A program made the translations under genes and the position numbers. This document shows, piece by piece, positions 41,988 to 53,300 of a stretch of 64,000 nucleotides of DNA. The stretch covers positions 1 through 64,000 of the forward strand of contig JAXMAR010000012.1 of the NCBI GenBank assembly GCA_046350295.1. Reading direction: 5' to 3'. The stretch's first letter is position 1. Each line of letters begins with the position of its first letter. The notes below the pieces were generated by a model that worked only from the letters and a program-made list of their open reading frames with translations, had not been told where the DNA came from and searched no databases. This DNA is from JAXMAR01 sp046350295 (GTDB taxonomy: Bacteria; Planctomycetota; Planctomycetia; Gemmatales; Gemmataceae).

Positions 41988-43616
41988 ATGAGCCCCACGC
42001 TTCCCGAGCGCGATGAACGCCTGGCGCAAATCCTGCTCGATCTGAGCGGCGCCAGCCGGCCCGACCTCGAAGCCCTGTACCGCGCCCATCCGGACCTCGC
42101 CGATGAGCTGCGGCAGCTTCTCGCGGTCGGCCAGATCATGGACGTTCTCGCGACCGCGCCCACCGAGCCGGCCCAGCGGCCCGCCCGCGCCGACATGCCG
42201 GCTCAGATCGGCGATTACGACATTGTCGGCGAATTGGGCCGCGGCGGCATGGGCGTCGTCTACAAAGCGTGGGACCGCCGCCTGGCCCGCCACGTCGCCC
42301 TCAAGATGATCCTGCGCAGCGCACACGCCACCCCGGCCGAGCAGGCGCGCTTCCGCAGCGAGTGGCGGGCGGCGGCGGGCTTGAGCCATCCGAACATCGT
42401 CCCCGTCTATCAGGTCGGCGACGTCGACGGCCAGGCGTTCTTCTGCATGAAGTACGTGCCGGGTCGAACTCTCGCCGAGATCGTCAAGGAGGGGCCTCTC
42501 CCCGAGCGGCAGGCGGCCGGCATCGTGGCGCAGGTCGCGCGCGCGGTGCAGCATGCGCACGAGGCGGGCATCCTGCATCGCGACATCAAGCCCGCCAATG
42601 TCCTCATCGACGAGGGCGGAACGCCGCTCGTCACCGACTTCGGCCTCGCCAAACGCCTCGATCCATCCCTTTCGGCGTTGACGCAGACCGGCGCCATCGT
42701 GGGCACGCCCAGTTATATGCCTCCGGAGCAGGCGCTCGGGCAAGGGCAGCCGAGCCCGGCGGGCGACGTCTATTCGCTCGGGGCCCTCCTTTACGAGTTG
42801 TTGACGGGCCGGCCGCCGTTCCTGGCCGCCTCGGCCGTGGCGACCCTGTTCCTGGTCCGTACCGAGGAGCCGGTCCGACCGCGTCTGCTCAACCCGCAGA
42901 TCGACCTCGACCTGGAGTTGATTTGCCGCAAATGCCTGGAGAAGCGGCCGGAGCACCGCTATGAGTCGGCCGCGGCGCTGGCGCGGGACCTGGAAGCGTT
43001 TCTGACCGGGGAGCCGGTATCGGCACGCTCGAGCAGCCTGGTCTATTTCCTGAGCCGGATCTTTCGCGAGACGCACCACGCGCCGGTGCTGGAGCACTGG
43101 GGCCTGTTGTGGATCTGGCACAGCGCCATGGTCCTCCTGCTGTGCGGCGTCACGAGCTTGATGCACGCGCTGGGCGTCGAGGCGCATCTGCCGTACCTGG
43201 TTCTCTGGAGTGTCGGCCTGGCCGTATGGGGCGCCATCTTCTGGAACCTGCGCCGGCGTGGCGGGCCGGTCAGCTTCGTCGAGAGGCAGATTGCGCATGT
43301 CTGGGGCGCCGCCGTCGTCGCCTCCATCGGCATTTTCATCATCGAAGTGATTCTCGACCTGAAGGTGCTGATCCTCTCGCCGGTGCTCGCCGTCATCGCC
43401 GGCATCGTCTTCCTCGTCAAGGCCGGAACGCTCTCCGGCTGGTTCTACATCGCATCCGCCGTCGCCTTCCTGGCCGCCGTGCCGATGGCCTTCGTCGGAC
43501 CGCCGCTGGGTCCCTTACTGCTCGGCGCCGTGATCGCACAGGGTTTCTTCGTGCCGGGAGTCAAATACTACAGGCAGCGCCGTCGCGCGGAGCAAGCGGC
43601 GGCGCCCGGCGCGTAG
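41988..43616 (+). CDS. Serine/threonine protein kinase with C-terminal membrane domain
   Basis: A 542-residue Hanks-type kinase. A short N-terminal acidic helix region (about 1-70) precedes the catalytic domain. The glycine loop is LGRGGMGVVYKA (83-94), the VAIK-type lysine is in HVALKMI, the catalytic loop is HRDIKPANVL (His197, Asp199), and DFGLAKR follows. APE is PPEQ. The kinase should be active. The C-terminal third (about 355-520) contains five or six hydrophobic helices, an uncommon arrangement with several helices instead of one. It probably anchors the kinase in the membrane, with signal input unknown. Confidence 0.88.
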   Translation: MSPTLPERDERLAQILLDLSGASRPDLEALYRAHPDLADELRQLLAVGQIMDVLATAPTEPAQRPARADMPAQIGDYDIVGELGRGGMGVVYKAWDRRLARHVALKMILRSAHATPAEQARFRSEWRAAAGLSHPNIVPVYQVGDVDGQAFFCMKYVPGRTLAEIVKEGPLPERQAAGIVAQVARAVQHAHEAGILHRDIKPANVLIDEGGTPLVTDFGLAKRLDPSLSALTQTGAIVGTPSYMPPEQALGQGQPSPAGDVYSLGALLYELLTGRPPFLAASAVATLFLVRTEEPVRPRLLNPQIDLDLELICRKCLEKRPEHRYESAAALARDLEAFLTGEPVSARSSSLVYFLSRIFRETHHAPVLEHWGLLWIWHSAMVLLLCGVTSLMHALGVEAHLPYLVLWSVGLAVWGAIFWNLRRRGGPVSFVERQIAHVWGAAVVASIGIFIIEVILDLKVLILSPVLAVIAGIVFLVKAGTLSGWFYIASAVAFLAAVPMAFVGPPLGPLLLGAVIAQGFFVPGVKYYRQRRRAEQAAAPGA

Positions 43617-43765
43617 CCGAAGTCAGAGTTCGAGACGCGGCGCGGACAGGAGGTCCTCCGGGGCAAGGCTTACGAGGTGGAAGATGGAAACCTCCACAAG
43701 TGCGCAGGGCCGCGGCCTTCGAGACCAGGAGTTTCCCATGTTTGACGGCTGATGTCAGTTTGGCG

Positions 43766-44098
43766 GTCTTCCAGGTTCAGCGCCGGCATTTTGAAAAGCT
43801 GGGGGCTTGGAAGCCCTGAAAGGGCCAAACACGAAAGCCCAGGGCGTCGCCCTGGGAAAGACACTTCGGTAGTAGCCCTGTAAGGGCGAAACGAAACGGC
43901 GTCTCGCACGCCAGGGCCAACTTCTGAACGAACCGCCAAGTGCACGGCGCCATGATTTCTTTGCACGAGACGGCTTTTGGCCCGCCTTGTTTTGCCCTTT
44001 CAGGGCGCCACGGCTTGAACGACCCGTGTCCCAGGGCGTTGCCCTGGGCTGTCTTGTTCGGCCCCTACGGGGGCGTGTCTTCCAGGTTCAGCGCCGGC
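43766..44098. repeat. Intergenic palindrome cluster bracketed by a 22-bp direct repeat
   Basis: A 22-base sequence (GTCTTCCAGGTTCAGCGCCG plus GC) is repeated at 43766-43787 and 44077-44098. Between the copies lie short palindromes: GCCCTGAAAGGGC (43813-43825), CCCAGGGCGTCGCCCTGGG (43838-43856), GCCCTGTAAGGGC (43875-43887), GCCCTTTCAGGGC (43994-44006) and CCCAGGGCGTTGCCCTGGG (44030-44048). The 700-base gap around them (43617-44320) holds no convincing gene. It looks like a dispersed repeat of the REP type; no transposase is present. Confidence 0.8.
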
Positions 44099-44271
44099 TT
44101 TGAAAGCGCCAAAGCCCTGAAGCGCCGCGGCTCTGAGCGCCACGGTTGGAGTCTCGCGGCTTCAGGTATGGAGGAAGAAGGAAGGGCGCGCAGCCAAAGT
44201 CATGGGACTTCGGAACAGCCTCGGGCCGCGGACTGGACCTGAAGCCTCACGAATTCAGCCGAGGAAAAAGA

Positions 44272-44313
44272 GAAGCCGCGCGGCCTGGGGGCCGCGCGGC
44301 TTCCATTTTTTTT
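44272..44313. terminator. Bidirectional intrinsic terminator at the 3' end of the giant gene
   Basis: GAAGCCGCGCGGCC (44272-44285) pairs perfectly with GGCCGCGCGGCTTC (44290-44303) around TGGG. Eight T follow on the plus side (44306-44313) and five T follow on the minus side (44265-44269). It lies eight bases beyond the stop of the giant minus-strand gene and can end transcription from both directions. Confidence 0.9.
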
Positions 44314-44320
44314 GCGAGTG

Positions 44321-47300
44321 TCAGTTCACCGTCACGGTGAAGGACCGGGTGGTCGTCAGCATGCCGTCGCTGGCGGAGACGGTGACCGTGAAGGTCCCGT
44401 AGAAGTTGCTGGTGACGGTGAAGCTGAGCTGGGAGCCGGTCTGCACGATGGAGACGGAGCCGGACTGCGCGTTCCAGAGCAGAGAGGGGTTGTTGTAGAC
44501 GTCCGCGGAGACGGCGCCGATGTCCGCGCCGAAAGGATCGGCCGGGTTGTTCGTGATGGCGAACAGGTGGTAATCGGTGAGCGTGGAGCCGTGGACGACC
44601 TTGCCCGGCGGCACGATGGCGTAATGATTGCCGTTGGCGTTGCTCAACAGCCACTTCTCCTGATAGCCGTAGAAGTTGAGGCGGTAGTCGGAGAAGTCCT
44701 GCGAGAACTGGTACTGGTCGTCCAGCAGCTTGAGCGGGTTCTGCGTGCTGTTGGGCGTCGCGATGATGGTGACCGCGTCGCCGTCGGCGTCGGCGACCGA
44801 GAGGTTGACGACGAGCGGCTGCGACGCATGCGTCATCGTCTGGTTGGGGATGGGGGCGATGGTCGGAGCGTTATCGCTGACGTAGACGAGGAACGTGCGG
44901 GTGCTCGAAGCCGCGCCGTCGCTGGCCGCTACCGTCACCTGGAACACTCCGGTGAAGAGGTTGGGCGGATCGATCGTAAGGGTGTTGCCGGTGACGGTCT
45001 TGCCGACGACGCTGGGGTTGGGCGGCGTGCCCGGCTTGAGCAAGAGCGTCGGATCGTCGTAGACGAAGAAGCCGAACTTGGTGACGAGGGTGTCGCTCAA
45101 GTGAGCGTTGCTGCTGGTGCTACCGCCCCAGCGATAGAGGCTGCCGTCGTTCTTCAAGTAATAGGCGTGGAAGCCGCCCGTGTTGCTGTAGATCCAGCGC
45201 GTGTTGGTGTAGAACGCGTCGATGCTCGCGAGGTTGTTCTGGTGGTACGGATCGGCGGGCGAGGCGTTCGGGTCCGTGTAAAACTGGTAGGTCTGTTGCG
45301 CCTGGACGAGGCCGTTGTAGCTGGAGTAGGTCACGTTGTACGTTATCGTATCGCCGTCGGCGTCGGACGACGACAGGTTGACGTTCACGCTCGGCGTCGT
45401 GTGGGAGAAGGAGAGATCGTTGAGGGGGGCGAGGGTCGGGGCGTTGTTGCTGGAGTAGACGGCGAAGGTTTGGGGCGTCGAGCTCGTGACGCCGTCGCCG
45501 GCGCTGACCGTCACCTGATAGATGCCGGTGTAGCTGGTCGGAGACAACAGCGTCAGCGTGTTGCCGGAGACGCTCTTGGTCACGCCGGCCGCATTCGGAT
45601 CGGCCTGCGTCTGGGCGTTGATGAGCAGCGTCGGATCGGTGTAGACGAAGGCCGGCAGCTTGGTCACGAGACTGTCGAACGTATGGGCGTTGCCGGCCGT
45701 GGAGCCGCCCCAGCGGTAGAGGTTGCCGTCGTTCTTCAGGTAGTAGGCGTGGAAGCCGTTGAAGTTGCTGTAGAACCAGCGGGTGTTGGTATAGAACGGA
45801 TCGTTGGCCGCGAGGTTGTTCTGGTGGTACGGGTCGGCCGGCGAAGCGTTCGGGTCCGTGTAGAAGTGGTAGGTGTTGTTGAGGGAGGTCAGCGCCGTGT
45901 ACTGCGACAGGACGACGTTGTACGTGATCGCGTCGCCGTCGGCATCGCTGCTGGACAGGCCGACGATCGCGCCGCCGGCGCTGTGCACGTAGGTGATGTC
46001 GGAGAGGGGCGCGAGGCTCGGCGGCGAGTTGCTGACGTAGACGGCGAAGGTGCGCGGCGCCGTGGTCGAGGCGGAATCGCTGGCGGTCACGCTCACCTGG
46101 AAGATGCCGGCATAGCTGGCAGGCGGGTCGAGGGTGAGCGTGTTGCCCGAGACGCTCTTGACGATCGGGACCGTGTTCGGGTCGACCTGGGCCTGCGCGT
46201 TCCACAGCAGCGACGGGTCGTTGTAGACGAAGAACGGCAACTTGGTGATCAGGGTGTCGAAGGTATGGGCGTTGCTGGTGGTCTTGCCGCCCCAGCGATA
46301 GAGGCTGCCGTCCGTCCTCAGGTAGTAGGCGCTCGCGCCGCTGTAAATCCAGCGCGTGCCGACGTAGGCCGGGTCGTTTCCGGACAGATTGTCCTGGTGG
46401 TAAGGATCGGCGGGCGAGGCGTTCGGGTCCTTGAAGAAATGGTAGGTGGCGTTGAGCGAAGTCAGATCGGTGTACTTCGACAGCGTCACGTTGTAGGTGA
46501 TATTCTCGCCCGGATCGGGATCGGTGGACGAGAGAGTCACATCGTAGCTCGGCAAGGAGTGCGAGAACTGAACGTCGTTGATGGCGGCGAGCGTCGTCGG
46601 CGTGTTGGTGGCGTAGACCGCGAAGCTCTGGGCCGGGGCGGGCACCATGCCGTCGGTCGCCTGGACCTGGACAAGGAAGATGCCGCTATAGCTCACGGGC
46701 GAATTGATGGTCAGCACATTGCCGGACACGCTGGTCGTGACGCCGCCCGCGTTCGGGTTCGGCTGCGTCTGGGCGTTGATGAGGAGCATCGGATCCGTGT
46801 AGACGAAGGCCGGGACCTTCGTGATCAAGGTGTCGAACGTGTGTGCGTTGCCCGCGGTGGAGCCGCCCCAACGATAGAGGCTGCCATCCGTCTTCAGATA
46901 ATAGGCGCCTGTCGAGCCGCCGAAGTTGCTGTAGAACCAGCGCGTGCCGTTGTAGAAGGCGTCGTTGCCGGCGAGGTTGTTCTGGTGGTAGGGGTCCGCC
47001 GGCGAGGCGTTCGGGTCGGTGAAGAAGTGGTAGGTGGCGTTGAGCGAGGTCAACACGGTGTACTGGGACAGCGTGACGTTGTAGGAGATCGGGTCGCTGT
47101 CCACGTCGTGCGGCGACAAAGCCACGTTGATGCTGCCTGCGGTGTGGACCAGCTGCTGATCGCCGACGGGGTCGAGGGAGGGTGGATTGTCGCTGACGTA
47201 GACGTTGAAGAGCTGCGGCCCGACGGTGACGACGCCATCGGAGACGGAGACCTGCACCTGGAAGATGCCGCGGAAGACGGCGGGCGGATCGATGGTGAGG

Positions 47301-50300
47301 ACGTTGCCGCTGACGCTCTTCTGGACCGGGGCGGGGTCGACGGGCGTGAGCGGGTTAAAGAGTAGCGACGGATCGTCGTACACGAAGAAGGGCAGCTTCG
47401 TGATCAGGGTATCGAAGGTGTGGGCGTTGCTGGTGGTCTTTCCGCCCCAGCGATACAGGCTGCCGTCGGTCTTCAAATAATAGGCGTTGGCGCCATTGAA
47501 GTTGCTGTAGATCCAGCGCGTGCCGTTGTAGAACGGGTCGTTGCCGGAGAGGTTGTTCTGGTGGTAGGGATCCGCCGGCGAGGCGTTCGGGTCGGTGAAG
47601 AAGTGGTACGTGTTGTTCAGGTTGACCAGATCGTTGTACTTGACATACGTCACGGTGTACGTGAGCGGGTCGCCGTTGGGATCGACGCCGGTGAGGTTCA
47701 CGTTGACGCTGGCCGTGGTGTGGGAGAACGACAGGTCGGGCATGGGGCCGGTGAAGCTGGGCGGGAAGTTGGGATTCACGGTCATTCCCGTCGACTGCTG
47801 GCCGCCGCCGATGAAGTTCGCGTCGCCGCCGTAAACGGCGAACACCGTGTGTGCGCCGGACAGGCCGGCCGTGCTGAAAGAGCGGGTCCAGGTCTGCGTC
47901 AGCGAGTCGTAGGTCCCCGTGCCGAGCGAATTGCCCGCGCCGACGGCGTCGATGTAGAAGGTCACCGTCCCGGTCGGGGCGCCGACCGGATTGGTGATCG
48001 TGGCGGTCGCGATTTCGTTGCGTCCCTGGCTGATGCTCGGCTCGCTCAAGCTCAGCGTGAAGACGGCGGGCGTGATCTGGTTGACGGTGTAGCCGCCGCT
48101 GAGGGTGGCGTTGCTGCCGGCGTAGTTGCCGTTGGGGGCGAGCGTGGCGGTGATGACGTGGCTGGCGCCGAAGTTGGCGGAGAGCTGGGTGGCGCCGGTC
48201 TGGTAGCTGGCGACGGCATGGCCGAAGCCGTCGCTGACCAGAGCCGTGCCGGTCCCGTTCAGCGGCACGCCGTTGTCGTTGAAGATCACCTTCTGACCGA
48301 GGATGTCGCCGACGCTGCCCGTCCCTGGATCGACCTGGACGCTGAAGGTAACCTGCGTGCCGTAGTTTTGCGGACTGCTCGGCGCGGCGGTGAAGCTGGT
48401 GAAGGAGGCGTTCGCCTGGGACACGACGAAGGTTCCGGCCTTGGAGCCGTTCTGGCTCACGAAGCGGGTCGTGGTGTGGTCGCTGGTGTACTGGGCCTCG
48501 ACAGTGTAGGTGCGCGGGGTGAGGACGTTGCCGGAGGCCAGGCCGATATCGACGGTCCAGACGCCGCCGCCCTGGCCGACGCCGTTGAACGAGATGTCCG
48601 GGTTGCCGGTCGAATGGAAGACGAACAGCACGGAGCCGGTCGGCGTGCCGGAGCCGGGCGGAACGACAGTGGCGGTGAACTTCTTGGTCTCGCCGTAGAG
48701 AGCCGTGCTCGGGCCGGTGACGTTGACCGTCGGCGTGGCGACCGTGACGTTGAAGGTCATGTGCGCCGGGTTGCCGGTGTTGCCGAGGCTGCCCGCAGTT
48801 CCGACGGCGCCGGGGTTGTTGGCGTCGATGGGGGTGAAGCCGTTGCCGCCGTTGAAGGCCCAGTCCATGGTGTAGGCCGAGGCGGAGGCGTCGAGCGGGA
48901 AGTCGAGCAGGAAGTCGGACAGGAGGGCGACCGCCTTGTTGTTGGTGATGGTCTTGGTCACCGTATGGCCGTTGAAGGTGAAGTCGACCACGCCCGAGTT
49001 GAGCGTGCCGGCTTCCGACTGGAAGGTGACGGTGAAGGCGATGTCGACGCCATAGGCCGAGGTCGAGCCGAAGGGCGCCGCCACGGACTGGACGGCCTGG
49101 CTGATGAAGACGACGTTGGTGACCTGGCGCGTCAGGCGCACGAGCTTGGAGGCGGTCACGTAGTTGAGCGTGAACTTCTGTCCGGCGATGAAGACCGTGC
49201 CGCCGTCGGCGATGAGCTGGACCGTGCCGCCCGGCGCGACCCCGGTGAACTGTCCGCTGAGGGCGCCCGTGTAGGTCAAGATGTCGAACGTGTCGCCGAT
49301 GTTCAGGGCGGGGCCGGCCGAGCCCGTCAGGAACGTGTTGTTCAGATCGACGTTGCCGGTGACGTTCAGCTTGTCATAGCTGGCCGTGCTGTTCAGATCG
49401 ACGAAGAAGTTGGTGGTGGCGTTCCAGGTCTCGGAGGACGACTTGAGCGTGCCGGGCGTGGCGACGAGTCCGGGGTTCACCGTGCCGCTGGTGGCGGTGG
49501 TCACGGTTCCGACCGTGCCCGTGCCGCCGAGCGTGCCGCCGTTCAGGGAGACGACGCCGATGACGCCGTTCGGCCCGTCGACTTCGACCGTGCCGACGTC
49601 GACGTTGGTCTGGCCGGTGTAGGTGTTGGTGTTGGTGAGGGCAAGCAGGCCCTGGCCGGTCTTGTCAACGGTCGCGGGCGTGCTCGGGACCGGAACCGGG
49701 TCCTTGACGACGCCGGTGATGGTCAGGCTGCTGTTGGCGGCGACGTTGATGTTGACCGCCGTCGGCAAGGTGACCGCCGAGGTCCAGCGGTTGTCGCCGA
49801 GGAGGTTGACGAGGGAGCCGTTCCCGCCGACACCCGTGCCGTTGAGCGTGAGGACCTCGGCGACGTTGATGCCGTAGGTCGCCTTGGGCGTGGCGCCGAG
49901 GACCGCGGGGCTGCCGCCGGGCGCGACGGGCGCGACATAGGTGAACTGGTTGCCGCTGACCGTGGCGACGGTAAACGTGCCGTTGTAACCGGGGGTGAGG
50001 ATGCCGCTGATCGTCACCTTCTGGCCGGCCGCGAGACCGGTGACCGGGGCCGAGGCGGTGATCGTGACGGTGGTTCCGGCGGCGGTGGCGTTGGTGATGG
50101 TGGCGGTCTTGGCGCCCGACAGTTCGAGGGTGGCGCCGTTGTTGACGAGAACGCCCGGGTCGGTGGCGCTGACGGCGACGCTGAAGTTGGCGATCCGGGT
50201 GGCCCAGTTGTTGTTGGCGGCGCCCGTGGCGTACTCGGTGACGGCCCAGAAGCTGCCGTCGGTCGGATCGAGCGCGATGCCGCTGATCTGGCCGACGTTC

Positions 50301-53300
50301 GGGCCGCCGGTGCTCGAGTCGCCGTAGTTGGCCGCGCCGGCCTGGATGCGGACGGGCGTCTGCATGGAGCCCGCGGCGTCGAGCGGCGAGCGGCCGGTGA
50401 TGTAGGCCGACAGGGTCCGCGTCGTCACGGTACCCGTCGCGGAGCGCATGAATGTCAAGCCGATGTCATCCCGCGCGTTGATATCGATGGCCGGATCGAA
50501 GGAGTAGGTGTTGTTTCCGAACGAGACGTCTCCTTGATCGGCGATGAGGGGCGTGCCGGTGCTGACGTCGATGGCGTACCAGCGGACGGCGTCCTCGGTC
50601 GCCGAAACCGAGACGGTGTGCGCGGCGACGAGGACGTTATTGCTCTCGGCCGCCTTGAGGATGCGCGAGTCGACGATGCCGGCCGTGCCGACGAGCGAGC
50701 CACCCGGATCGCTTGGCGCCACCGCCTGGGCGTAGGAGTTGACGCCCACCCTGTAGACGTTGAAGGCGGCGCTGTTGGAGAGGACGTTGGTCATGCGGTA
50801 GACCTTGAGGGACTGGTTGTTGCCCCCCTCGGTCAGGAGCCACATCGGATCGCCCGGGATCGAGCCGTGCATGGTGGTCGGGCGCAGGTTGGAGGCGGCC
50901 ACGTCGTTCTGGTAGGCGGCGGCCCAGAAGGCCTGGGAATTGACGCCGACCGTGCCGGTTCCGATGCCCGGGGTGGTGGCATAGGTGAACGTATTGCCGC
51001 TCACGCCGGTGACCAGGAAGGTGCCGTTGAAGCCGCCGGGGGAGACGCCCTGGATGGTGACGCTCTGGCCGGCGCGCAGGCCGGCGATCGGATTGGCGAC
51101 GGTGATCGTGGCGACGCCGCCGCTCTCGGAGGCCGCGGTGATCGCGTTGGCGGTATGGTTGGCGAGGTCGGCGGCCTTGACCGAGGTGACGAGCACGTGG
51201 TCGAGGGTGGAGCCGCCGAACATGTTGAGGGTGAGGACGAAGGCGTCGCTGTTGTAGCCGTAGTTGCCGGGGAAGTTGGCGTCGAAGCCGATTTCCTGGC
51301 TGAGCGTGGCGACGGGGATGGCGTAGAAGTTCCAGTCCGCCGCGGTCAAGGTGGTCGGGGTGGCGGTGGTGGAGACGGCGATCAAGAAGTTGCTGAGGTG
51401 GGACGCGGGGTCGATGTCGAGGACGCCGACGATGAAGCGGTTGATGAGCATCGTCGAAGACGACGCCCAGGCCGCCCAGGCTCGAGCCGAAGCTGGCATG
51501 GGGAATGGCGCCCTTGGTGTAAAAGAAGTCGTCGAGGGTATCGATGACCGAGGAGGCGCCGGTCGCCTTTGGGGTGTAGATGGCGACCGAGCCGTTGACG
51601 GTTTCGACGTAGTTGGTGGGGCCGGCGGCGCCGTTGGCGTCGGGCGGCGGCGCGCCGTTGGCGGCGCCGAGGCCGGTGTAATTGGCGCTGGTGGTGAAGG
51701 GCGTGGGCGCGGGGACCGTGCCGAAGGCGCCGTTGCTCTGGCCCTGGAGCTGGCCGGCCTCGACGGTGGTGAGGCCGCTGTAGGTGCTGTCGCGCTTCAG
51801 GATAACGCGACCGCCGCCGACCTTGTCGAGGCCGAAGGAGTGCAGGTTCTGATCGACGACGCCGTCGATGGTGAGGGTGGAGGCGGCGTTGGCGCCGATG
51901 GTGACATCATTGGGAGGCGTGGTCGCGGGAGCGAAGCCCGGCAGGTCGGTGAAGGTGACGCCGCCTTGCCAGAGATTGGCGTCCGAGAGGTTCAAGAGCG
52001 CGCCGGTGTGGTTGATGCCGCCGCCGGAGAGGCTCAGGTGCTCGCCCACGACGGTGATGTTGTTGGCGAGCTGGAGCTGGGCGCCGTCGCGTACGACCGT
52101 GCCGCCGGTGCTCCCACCCAGGGCGAGGGAATTGGTGATCTGGAGGACGCCCTGGTCAACGCTGGTGACGCCGCCATAGGTATTCGAGCCCGATAGCACG
52201 AGCGTGCCCGTAAGCTCCTTGGTGAGGTTGTAGCCGCCGCCGCCGTCGCCGATGACGTTGGTGATGGCGAGCGATTGGCCGCTGTCGACGCCGATGGTGG
52301 CGTCGCTGGCGAGCGTGAGCGGGCCGGTATAGGTGTTGGCGCCACTGACGTTGTGCAGGGAGCCGGTGTTATGGTCGTTGAACGCGGGGCCGTCGCCATG
52401 GAGGGTGACGGGCTCGTTCCCGAGGTTGGACTCGAGCTGAAGGGCGGCGCCGGTGAAGACCTCGGTGCCCAGAGCCGTACCGCCCAGCGCGCCGGCGTTC
52501 TTGATGCTGAGGACACCCTGGAGCACGTTGGTTTTGCCACCGTAGGTGTTGGCCTGGTTGAGCACCAGCGTGCCCTGCCCGGTCTTGTTGAAGGTGTAAT
52601 TGAGGCCGGCCTTGATATCGCTGACAACGCCGGAGAGGGTGAGCGAGGCGGCCGAGACGCCGCTGGAGATCAGCTGGGTGCCGTCGACGCGGATCGTCGT
52701 GTCGTTGTTGAAGATGACGGACCCGGTCCAGGTGGAGCTGCCGGACACCTCGCGCAGGGCGCCGCCGTTGGCGGTCGAGTCGTTGAGGAAGAGCCGGAAG
52801 ACGCCGCGGCCATAGGTGCCGGCCAGCAGCGTGTTGGTGGTCTGGCTCAGCTCGAGGCTGTGGACCTGCACGTTGGGCAGGTTGGCGCCGATGCGATGCC
52901 AGGTGGTCGTCCCCGCGGGCAGCTCGTAGACGCCGGCGTCGGTGCCGACATAGATGTTATCGTTGCGCGGATCGAGGACCATGGTCCAGACCGGGACGTT
53001 GGGCAGGTCGCCGGTGGCGCTGCCGTCACCGGTGATGCCGACCCAGGTCACGCCGGCGTCGGTCGACTTGAAGATCTTCTGGTCGCCCAGCGTGCTGCGG
53101 ACGGCGTAGACGGTATCGCGGTTGCGCGGATCGACGAGAAGCTGGGTGATCGAGCCAAGGTTTTCGATGGCGGTGCCGGTGCTGCGGTCGACCCAGGTGA
53201 CGCCGTGGTTCTTGGTGACATAGATCTTCGTGCCGTCCGTGACATAGATCGTGTTCGAGTCGTACGTGTTGGCGCCGATATCGCCGACGAGCGGGAAGTC

